Origin: Holdemanella sp. MSK.7.32
Lineage (GTDB): Bacteria; Bacillota_I; Bacilli_A; Erysipelotrichales; Erysipelotrichaceae
Length of the DNA: 18,824 nucleotides
Direction of reading: 5' to 3'
Assembly: GCF_024460475.1 (NCBI RefSeq)
Contig: NZ_JANFYN010000045.1
Location: forward strand, 1 to 18,824
Program-made: the position numbers and the translations under genes
Notes under the pieces: model-generated
What the model was told of the DNA's origin: nothing
Seen by the model: the letters and a program-made list of their open reading frames with translations, nothing else
Databases searched by the model: none
Shown here: positions 8,300 through 14,180 of the stretch, piece after piece
Layout of the letters: each line of letters starts with the position of its first letter
Numbering within the stretch: position 1 is the first letter of the stretch

Positions 8300-8320
8300 T
8301 ATGTTGATTTATACGTTTAT

Positions 8321-8353
8321 AAAAAAAACGCCTAGAGCTTGTCTCTGGGCGTT
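8321..8353 (-). terminator. valS terminator
   Basis: Read leftwards, the hairpin ACGCC-C-AGAG / CTCT-A-GGCGT closes a 5-nt loop and is followed by eight T residues. It begins about 10 bp after the valS stop codon. This is a classic intrinsic terminator, and it means the ietA genes need their own promoter. Confidence 0.85.
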
Positions 8354-8362
8354 TGATTTATA

Positions 8363-10975
8363 CTATCCTAATTTCTTAAGGATGTTATCTAATTGTGTTT
8401 TCGTCATTTCTAGCTTTTCTGTGTAAGATGCTAGTTTTTCTTTTTCTGCATTGACTTTAGCTTCTGGTGCTTTATTGACGAATCCAGGATTTTTCAACAT
8501 GCCTGAACAACGTTTGATTTCGTTTTCTAGGCGTGCGATTTCTTTTTCTAGTTTTCCTTTTTCTTCTTCTAGGTCAATTAATGCATCCATTGCGACTGTT
8601 AATACAGCTTTTTCGATTGTACGTGATAGTACGTCTTCTGTATTAAGGTCTTCTTTGACTGTGGCGTGTGCCATGCGTGCTAGGATGGCAGTTGATTCTG
8701 TATTTAGTGCTACATAGCCGTTGTCATTGTGTAGTGAGATTGTTAAGTCTTCACTTGGTTTCATTGAATATTCGACTTTGATTTCACGTACGGTTTGAAT
8801 AGCACTGATGACTAATGCCATTTCGTCTTTTTCTTTGTCTGTGTATTCGAATTCAACTTTTTCTGGCCATGTTTCTACGTTTAAGCTTTCTTTTTCGTGT
8901 GGCAAGTTCAAATAGATTTCTTCTGTCACAAATGGCATGAATGGTGATAATACTTTTAGAATTCCCATCATGACTGTGTATAGTACAGCTTTTGTATTAG
9001 CTACTAGGCTTTCGTCATCTGAGTATAGTGTGGCTTTTGATAGTTCAATATACCAGCTGCAGAAGTCGTCCCATACGAAGCTATATAGTTCGTTTCCTAC
9101 AATAGCTAATTCATATTTGTCCATGTTTGTTGAAACGTGGTCTAATACTTCGTTAAAGCGTGCTAGGATCCATTTGTCTACGCTGTTAGCTTTTGTCATG
9201 TCTAGTTCTGGTTTTGTGTCACCAATTTGCATTTGAACATAGCGTGCTGCGTTCCAGATCTTGTTAATGAAGTTCCAGCTTGCGTCCATCTTCGTTTCGT
9301 CAAAACGTAGGTCTTGTCCTGGTGTTGAGTTTGTTGTTAAGAAGAAGCGTAGTGCGTCGGCACCTTTTTCTTGAATTACATCCATTGGATCAATACCGTT
9401 TCCTAATGATTTTGACATTTTGCGTCCTTGTGTATCACGTACAAGTCCGTGGATCAATACATCTTTGAATGGACGGTTCTTCATACAGTAGCGTGTTTGG
9501 AAGGCCATACGTGCTACCCAGAAGAAGATAATGTCGTATCCTGTTACTAATACATCATTTGGGAAATATCTTGCAAGATCGGCTGTGTTTTCTGGCCAGC
9601 CTAGTGTTGAGAATGGCCATAATGCACTTGAGAACCATGTGTCTAATACGTCTTCGTCTTGTGACCAGTTTTCAATGTCTTTTGGATCTTCCATTCCTAC
9701 ATAGATTTCACCAGTTTCTTTGTTTGTCCATGCTGGAATTCTGTGTCCCCACCATAACTGACGTGAAATACACCAGTCTTCAATGTTTTCTAGCCATTGT
9801 TCAAATGTTTTATTGAAACGTGGTGGTACGAAGTTAATTCTTTGATCTTCGATTTCTTGATTCTTTAATACTTCTTCAGCCAATGGTTTCATCTTCACAA
9901 ACCACTGTTTACTTAAGTATGGTTCTACAATTACGCCTGTTCTTTCGGAGTGTCCTACTTGGTGTAAGTGTTCTTCAATGTGATCTACAACACCCGCTTC
10001 TTTAAAGTCGTTAACTAAGGCTTCACGACATTCAAAACGATCCATACCAGCGTATTTACCACACATATCATTCATTGTTCCATCTGGATTCATACAGATT
10101 GGCATTGGCAAGTTGTATTTTTTAGCTAATGCGAAGTCGTTAGGGTCATGGGCTGGTGTACATTTCATTACGGCTGTACCAAAACTCATATCAATATAGT
10201 CGTCTGCCATGATTGGAAGTTTATCTCCGTTAGCAGGGTTAATGGCGTGCATTCCAACGATGTCTTTATATCTTTCATCATCTGGGTGTACAAAAATAGC
10301 TTGGTCGGCAAACATAGTTTCTGGACGTGTTGTCGCAATCACTAATTCTTGTCCTGTTTCAACCACTTTATATTTGAAGTAGTACATGTGACCCATGATT
10401 TCTTTATGTTCAACTTCAATGTTTGACAATGCAGTTTTAGCTTCTGGGTCCCAGTTAATAATTCTTTCACCTTGATAGATTAATCCATCATTGTATAAAT
10501 CTACAAAGACTTTACGAACAGCATGAGATAATCCTTCGTCTAATGTAAAACGTTCACGGCTATAGTCTAAAGATAATCCTAATTTAGCCCATTGGCTACG
10601 AATAGTCGAAGCATATTCTTCTTTCCATTCCCACGCTCTTTCTAAGAATTTTTCACGACCAATGTCATAACGAGAAATTCCTTCTGATTTTAAACGAGCG
10701 TCCACCTTTGCCTGTGTCGCAATACCCGCGTGATCCATTCCGGCTACCCAACATACGTCGTAGCCTTTTAATCTTTTATAACGACATAAAATATCTTGTA
10801 GTGTTGTATCCCATGCATGTCCCAAGTGTAACTTTCCTGTTACGTTTGGTGGAGGGATCACAATACAATATGGGCGTTTAGACAAGTCGCCCGCTGTGAA
10901 ATATCCTTTTTCAATCCAATTTTGGTATTTATCATTTTCTACTGCTAAATGATTATACTTTGCTTCCAACGTCAT
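8363..10975 (-). CDS. valS: Valine-tRNA ligase
   Basis: Valyl-tRNA synthetase charges tRNA-Val for translation in the cytoplasm. The 870-residue product is full length for bacterial ValS. It has the class I signatures HLGH (residues 50-53) and KMSKS (519-523), the editing-domain motif ATTRPET (about 214-220), the WCISRQLWWGH segment (about 401-411) and a C-terminal coiled coil (about 805-870) that grips the tRNA. The start at 10975 is preferred because the AAAGGA site sits 9-10 nt upstream; a TTG at 10981 is in frame but too close. The gene is controlled by a T-box leader upstream and has its own terminator. It is the one clear core gene in the window, and by eye its codon use is more GC-rich than that of the flanking accessory genes. 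Confidence 0.98.
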   Translation of the reverse strand: MTLEAKYNHLAVENDKYQNWIEKGYFTAGDLSKRPYCIVIPPPNVTGKLHLGHAWDTTLQDILCRYKRLKGYDVCWVAGMDHAGIATQAKVDARLKSEGISRYDIGREKFLERAWEWKEEYASTIRSQWAKLGLSLDYSRERFTLDEGLSHAVRKVFVDLYNDGLIYQGERIINWDPEAKTALSNIEVEHKEIMGHMYYFKYKVVETGQELVIATTRPETMFADQAIFVHPDDERYKDIVGMHAINPANGDKLPIMADDYIDMSFGTAVMKCTPAHDPNDFALAKKYNLPMPICMNPDGTMNDMCGKYAGMDRFECREALVNDFKEAGVVDHIEEHLHQVGHSERTGVIVEPYLSKQWFVKMKPLAEEVLKNQEIEDQRINFVPPRFNKTFEQWLENIEDWCISRQLWWGHRIPAWTNKETGEIYVGMEDPKDIENWSQDEDVLDTWFSSALWPFSTLGWPENTADLARYFPNDVLVTGYDIIFFWVARMAFQTRYCMKNRPFKDVLIHGLVRDTQGRKMSKSLGNGIDPMDVIQEKGADALRFFLTTNSTPGQDLRFDETKMDASWNFINKIWNAARYVQMQIGDTKPELDMTKANSVDKWILARFNEVLDHVSTNMDKYELAIVGNELYSFVWDDFCSWYIELSKATLYSDDESLVANTKAVLYTVMMGILKVLSPFMPFVTEEIYLNLPHEKESLNVETWPEKVEFEYTDKEKDEMALVISAIQTVREIKVEYSMKPSEDLTISLHNDNGYVALNTESTAILARMAHATVKEDLNTEDVLSRTIEKAVLTVAMDALIDLEEEKGKLEKEIARLENEIKRCSGMLKNPGFVNKAPEAKVNAEKEKLASYTEKLEMTKTQLDNILKKLG

Positions 10976-10998
10976 CCACAATCATCCTTTCCATACAT

Positions 10999-11204
10999 AT
11001 AAAAAAGCACATCCCCATAGGACGTGCTTGACGTGGTACCACCTAATTTTATTCTCATTCACATTAACGCTGTGTCACGAAATTTACTACTCTTAGTTCA
11101 TAAATTCAACTCAAAGACTACCTTCACTTATCCAACACGCAAACTTTCACCAAACGCTTGCTCTCTATAGAATTGGTATAAACTACTCCTTCTTGTCATC
11201 GCTT
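10999..11204 (-). ncRNA. T-box riboswitch leader of valS
   Basis: Reading leftwards from about 11204, the leader opens with the conserved stem I segment GATGACAAGAAGGAGTAG, then an apical part with the paired CAAGCGTTTGG/GTTTGCGTG region. The right-hand side of the specifier loop reads GTGAAGGTAGTC, which offers GUA or GUC, both valine codons. The T-box antiterminator sequence AGGTGGTACCACG lies at plus 11032-11045 and can bind the NCCA end of uncharged tRNA. The competing terminator follows at 11001-11027. Uncharged tRNA-Val should allow read-through into valS. Confidence 0.92.
11001..11027 (-). terminator. Conditional terminator of the valS T-box
   Basis: GCACGTCC pairs with GGATGTGC (one G-U pair) around a short loop and is followed by six T residues on the minus strand. 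It overlaps the 3' side of the antiterminator, as expected for a transcription-attenuating T-box. Confidence 0.9.
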
Positions 11205-11211
11205 TGAATTT

Positions 11212-11240
11212 AGTTTATCAAAGAAAAAGTAAAAACTCAA
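11212..11240 (-). promoter_or_regulatory. valS promoter
   Basis: On the minus strand TTGAGT (plus 11235-11240) and TAAACT (11212-11217) are 17 nt apart. Transcription would begin near 11205, right at the first conserved T-box bases. Confidence 0.6.
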
Positions 11241-11258
11241 ATCATTTTGAAAAATTAG

Positions 11259-11287
11259 TTGTTTTATTCTCTACTTTACTATATTAT
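11259..11287 (+). promoter_or_regulatory. Promoter of the small coiled-coil gene
   Basis: TTGTTT (11259-11264) and TATTAT (11282-11287) are 17 nt apart, divergent from the valS promoter. The -10 covers the earlier in-frame ATG at 11286, which supports the later start at 11310. Confidence 0.55.
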
Positions 11288-11309
11288 GATTAAAGAAAGC
11301 GGTGTAAAC

Positions 11310-11531
11310 ATGGATAATCAATTATACAATCAAATTAAAGCTGTTCATGAACAATATATTAAAGAACAGAATCGTTTAGAAGACGAAATCGATAGACTAA
11401 GACGAGAAATCGTTTGTCTAGATAATGAAGACGAAATTGAAGCGTTAAATAAACTCGTTAAGATCGATGATATTAAACGTAAGATGGTTGTAGAATTCAT
11501 TCATAGTTTAGATAAGATTGTAGAACAGTAA
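11310..11531 (+). CDS. Small coiled-coil protein of unknown function
   Basis: This is a 73-residue, charged, almost wholly helical protein with no signal peptide or membrane segment. Heptad-like spacing of Ile, Leu and Val runs through IKAVHEQYIKEQNRLEDEIDRLRREI and on to the C-terminus, so a coiled coil is likely. It is the only clear plus-strand gene. It has its own promoter just upstream, a weak GGTG ribosome site, and a strong terminator overlapping its stop codon. The start at 11310 is chosen because the candidate -10 covers the earlier ATG. I do not recognise the family. Its place beside valS suggests it may be a core rather than an accessory gene, but this is inference. Confidence 0.65.
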   Translation: MDNQLYNQIKAVHEQYIKEQNRLEDEIDRLRREIVCLDNEDEIEALNKLVKIDDIKRKMVVEFIHSLDKIVEQ

Positions 11532-11547
11532 ATCTACAATCTTTTTT
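11514..11547 (+). terminator. Terminator of the small coiled-coil gene
   Basis: AAGATTGTAGA (11514-11524) and TCTACAATCTT (11533-11543) form a perfect 11-bp stem with an 8-nt loop, followed by further T residues. The 5' arm lies within the last codons and the stop codon is in the loop. It also separates this gene from the convergent gene ending at 11553. Confidence 0.85.
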
Positions 11548-11552
11548 GTTTA

Positions 11553-12020
11553 TTAGAACTCACCATTTTTATAAGCTCTGGCGATCACATATGAAGGTTC
11601 ATAATAAGCACCATTCGTATAATCGTCAATGACACAACAAATAGCATCATTATAGATTCGTATAAGTCCTTGTATATAATCCTCATTTGGAAGTAATGTA
11701 TCAATGATTAATCTTGCGTATACTTTTCCCATATCCAATTCAGTTGGAATGCGAGAACATAATTCACTATTTACATTCTCAACATGAAAACTACCATACT
11801 CTAGTTTATATTCATCCATCAAATCATGTACTACTTTATCTGGATTATCACTATGTAGAACATTCGCAACACTAATAAGATGATACAAATGATCATATCC
11901 CAGTTGATTCACAACATATTGATTTCGTTGATGAAGAAACCGAGATGTCTTCTCAATCATAAAACACACATAAAACAAATCATTTTCTGTTACTAGTTCA
12001 TCAAAGTATTTATTTCTCAT
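11553..12020 (-). CDS. Unnamed partner of the DUF3990 protein (antitoxin candidate)
   Basis: This is a 155-residue soluble, mostly helical protein with no signal peptide. The N-terminal half (ENDLFYVCFMIEKTSRFLHQ, then YDHLYHLISVANVLHSDNP) resembles, in layout only, the small DUF3791-type proteins often found next to DUF3990 genes. The C-terminal half contains SRIPTELDMGKVYARLI and a tyrosine-rich end. Its ATG overlaps the DUF3990 stop codon as ATGA, so translation is coupled. That arrangement and the ART-like neighbour suggest a toxin-immunity or effector-regulator pair with this protein as the control partner. No catalytic motif is visible. I am confident that the gene is real but not of its function. 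Confidence 0.7.
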   Translation of the reverse strand: MRNKYFDELVTENDLFYVCFMIEKTSRFLHQRNQYVVNQLGYDHLYHLISVANVLHSDNPDKVVHDLMDEYKLEYGSFHVENVNSELCSRIPTELDMGKVYARLIIDTLLPNEDYIQGLIRIYNDAICCVIDDYTNGAYYEPSYVIARAYKNGEF

Positions 12021-12469
12021 AAGCTATAGCTCCTTTGATATGAAAGACATTTTAAAGCTTCTTCTGTACAAAAAACAATTTGATGCGTAGGATACTTAAA
12101 TTTAACAAGTTCCCAAAAAGCAGTTCTAGAAATCAAGCCACGCGCAAAATCATCCACATAATTCCAAATCGTATCATCTGCCATAGGACCTTCTACAATA
12201 TCATACGTATGCGTGATTCCTCTTCTTGACGAAACAACAAAGTCTAGCCATTCATCGCTCATCTGTTCGAAAACCTTACAGTTTAAATCCAAATTTTCAG
12301 TATACGTATATACATTCACGATATGATTCTTCTTTTTAGTTAATGCCCATCGCATTGCTTGTTTTTCAAAATTCGTACAATAGAATCCATATCCAAAATC
12401 TTTATAATACCCATCTGTAATAATTTTTGGTTGATTTACAATTACATTACTACCATGATAAACTTCCAT
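12017..12469 (-). CDS. DUF3990 protein, ADP-ribosyltransferase-like (toxin candidate)
   Basis: This is a protein of about 150 residues matching DUF3990. It begins EVYHGSN (a His at the NAD-site position), continues with DGYYKDFGYGFYCTN (glycine- and tyrosine-rich) and ends with QIVFCTEEALKCL (a late Glu). These three elements resemble the H-Y-E pattern of PARP/diphtheria-type ADP-ribosyltransferases, the fold to which DUF3990 is thought to belong. Transfer of ADP-ribose to a target is therefore possible but untested. Two adjacent ATGs exist: 12469 has the better distance from the AAGGTG ribosome site, and 12472 is the alternative. The gene is followed by its partner with a 4-bp overlap. A TATAAT promoter lies just upstream. 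The compact two-gene unit with its own promoter fits a toxin-antitoxin-like module. Confidence 0.8.
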   Translation of the reverse strand: MEVYHGSNVIVNQPKIITDGYYKDFGYGFYCTNFEKQAMRWALTKKKNHIVNVYTYTENLDLNCKVFEQMSDEWLDFVVSSRRGITHTYDIVEGPMADDTIWNYVDDFARGLISRTAFWELVKFKYPTHQIVFCTEEALKCLSYQRSYSL

Positions 12470-12496
12470 CATTTCACCTTCACTCCATCTACTATG

Positions 12497-12528
12497 ATTA
12501 TATCAAAAACTAAATTATGTTATTAGAC
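12497..12528 (-). promoter_or_regulatory. Promoter of the DUF3990 gene pair
   Basis: The minus strand reads TGATATAAT, an extended -10 with a perfect TATAAT hexamer at plus 12497-12502, about 27 bp before the ATG. The -35 position has only a poor match (TAATAA), which is common for extended -10 promoters. Confidence 0.5.
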
Positions 12529-12529
12529 A

Positions 12530-12830
12530 TTTATTAATATCTAACCTTAAATATGCTTTTCTTTATTTAATAAATTCACAAACCACACTCATATCTATTA
12601 TAAATTTAACTAGTACGGTAATATCAAACCGTCGACTATGACTCTTTTATTTGTAAAGATTACAAAGTAATGCTTCGATTGACTACGAAGAATAAAGAAA
12701 ATATATAGGATATAATAATCAATGATCATTAAAAAACGGTCTCTCGGTACACGATTGAGGCATTTAAATATCATATCATGACAATCAGCCTGGTAGCGGT
12801 TAACTACTCGGCTGATTTCTGTATATTTAT
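12530..12830. other. Non-coding gap with palindromes and a candidate small RNA
   Basis: No open frame of note occurs here. The plus strand holds a candidate promoter, TTGACT (12679-12684) and TATATA (12702-12707) with a 17-nt spacer. A perfect 10-bp palindrome AATGATCATT (12721-12730) follows, and then the strong hairpin at 12783-12817. Short inverted repeats ACGGT/ACCGT (near 12616-12633) and CTTCG/CGAAG (near 12673-12690) lie upstream. A plus-strand RNA of roughly 100-120 nt ending near the hairpin is possible. Confidence 0.3.
12783..12817. terminator. Two-tier hairpin beyond the 449-residue gene
   Basis: AATCAGCC (12783-12790) pairs with GGCTGATT (12810-12817). Inside, GTAG (12793-12796) pairs with CTAC (12804-12807), with symmetric 2-nt bulges between the stems. 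It lies 13 bp past the stop codon of the minus-strand gene. There is no T tract on the minus strand and only a loose one (TTTCTGTATATTTATTT) on the plus strand, so it may be an RNA-stabilising 3' hairpin or the end of a plus-strand RNA. Confidence 0.45.
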
Positions 12831-14180
12831 TTAAGAACTGTGCTCAGAAACAAAAGGTAACAAAACGAGCATAATGCTAAAGGCATTATCAATTAGCTCT
12901 ATATACTCGCTCGGATCATTTTGAGCATCTATAACTATTTTTAATTGTTCATACCAACCAAAGAAAATCTGCATAGCATTTAATAATTCTCTATTTTTCT
13001 CATCTGCAACCTTAATTAGTTTATTAACGATACTTTCAACCAAAATAAAATCGTCCCACAAAATGCTTATTTGATTAACTAGTTGTTTTGTGTATGCAGT
13101 TACGTTACTAAGACATTTGTCATCAACTGATACTTGAAGGATTTGCTGATATCTCTGAAGGTATATATACATTTCACCAAGTTTCTTCATGGCCTCAGTC
13201 CACAATCCGAGAGATTTAGTTGCGCTAATTTTCTCATTCAGTAAAGGTTCTATTTCGCAAGGATACATTGACTTAGCTATGTCGGATTCCTTTGTATCCA
13301 AAATTTTAAAGAACGGAATCGAGTAAACTACTGGTGAGAACGTACCAGAAAAAACTGGCACATAGGCTAACTCCAAGGATTGTGTTTCCAAATACCATCT
13401 ATCACTTGATGGTAAAATACTATTCTTAAATGCATCTCTAATTGTCATTACAATCTTAGTGTACTCGTTTACAAGGCTGTTATCACATTCCATATTGTAA
13501 TCAACACAAATATAAGCATATTTATCACCCTTAAGAAGGGTACCATTAAGCTTTGTAACAACTTTTGAAAGCGTATCATTAAAATAGTTAGTTCCTTTTC
13601 GATATTTTTGCTTAGAATCATAAGCAATGGCATTGCCTTTAGGCGGATTATCAAGCACGTAACGACAGACATTAACTAAAGTAAGCATATTTTCGAGCTC
13701 TTGTCTGGAAAAGTTTTCATCAAGTGAACTATAGTCAGAAAACAACAAATTATACTCTTTCTGAAAATCTACAAGTGCTTTCGATGCAGAATACAAATTA
13801 TACATAGCAAGCTCTGGATTTTTAACAAGGCTAATATCCTGCTTCTTAATTCTTACACGTAGAATCTCTCCAAATTGATTATAGAAATTGTCTAATGAAG
13901 AATATACTTCATTCAAACGTTTTCTGAAATTTTCGTACTTTCCAACAGAAAGTAATTGACGCATCGGAAAAAATTCTGCAGCAGGACTTTTAGCATTTCC
14001 TTCAGAATAAAGGCAGTATGGGTCAACAGCAGAATAAGGAAGTCGATTTTCGTTAAATGTGTGTACTCTAAACACTTTCAACCGATCATCAATCCTTTTT
14101 CCACGACTCTGCGTATATCTTCCTTTCTTATATACATCATCAATGAGTTTGGTTGTTTCAACAATTAAATCTACGTACAT
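12831..14180 (-). CDS. Unrecognised partner of the nuclease-STAND protein
   Basis: This is a 449-residue soluble protein, mainly helical, with no signal peptide or membrane segment. I do not recognise its family. It begins VETTKLIDDVYKKGRYTQSRGKRIDDR, has an early beta-prone segment (HTFNENRLPYSAVDPYCLYSEG), a long helical middle and a hydrophobic patch near residue 280 (AYVPVFSGTFSPVVYSIPFF). A helical tail follows. No nuclease, protease or nucleotide-binding motif stands out. Its ATG lies 23 bp inside the 3' end of the STAND gene, so translation is coupled, and its ribosome site is weak. The tight linkage says it works with the NTPase, perhaps as an adaptor, sensor or inhibitor. That is inference from context only. 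Confidence 0.75.
   Translation of the reverse strand: MYVDLIVETTKLIDDVYKKGRYTQSRGKRIDDRLKVFRVHTFNENRLPYSAVDPYCLYSEGNAKSPAAEFFPMRQLLSVGKYENFRKRLNEVYSSLDNFYNQFGEILRVRIKKQDISLVKNPELAMYNLYSASKALVDFQKEYNLLFSDYSSLDENFSRQELENMLTLVNVCRYVLDNPPKGNAIAYDSKQKYRKGTNYFNDTLSKVVTKLNGTLLKGDKYAYICVDYNMECDNSLVNEYTKIVMTIRDAFKNSILPSSDRWYLETQSLELAYVPVFSGTFSPVVYSIPFFKILDTKESDIAKSMYPCEIEPLLNEKISATKSLGLWTEAMKKLGEMYIYLQRYQQILQVSVDDKCLSNVTAYTKQLVNQISILWDDFILVESIVNKLIKVADEKNRELLNAMQIFFGWYEQLKIVIDAQNDPSEYIELIDNAFSIMLVLLPFVSEHSS

Noticed and set aside
8223..8300. N-terminal extension of the AAA+ gene up to 8300
   Set aside because: This segment contains the -35, -10 and predicted start of transcription, so it cannot be translated from that promoter.
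8451..9816. Several plus-strand open frames inside valS
   Set aside because: They are antisense shadows of an intact, well-conserved gene, with no ribosome sites or family features.
12721..12830. Toxin-guide RNA (type III toxin-antitoxin or CRISPR-like) in the palindrome-rich gap
   Set aside because: There are no tandem repeats, and the neighbouring proteins do not resemble ToxN, AbiF or Cas proteins.
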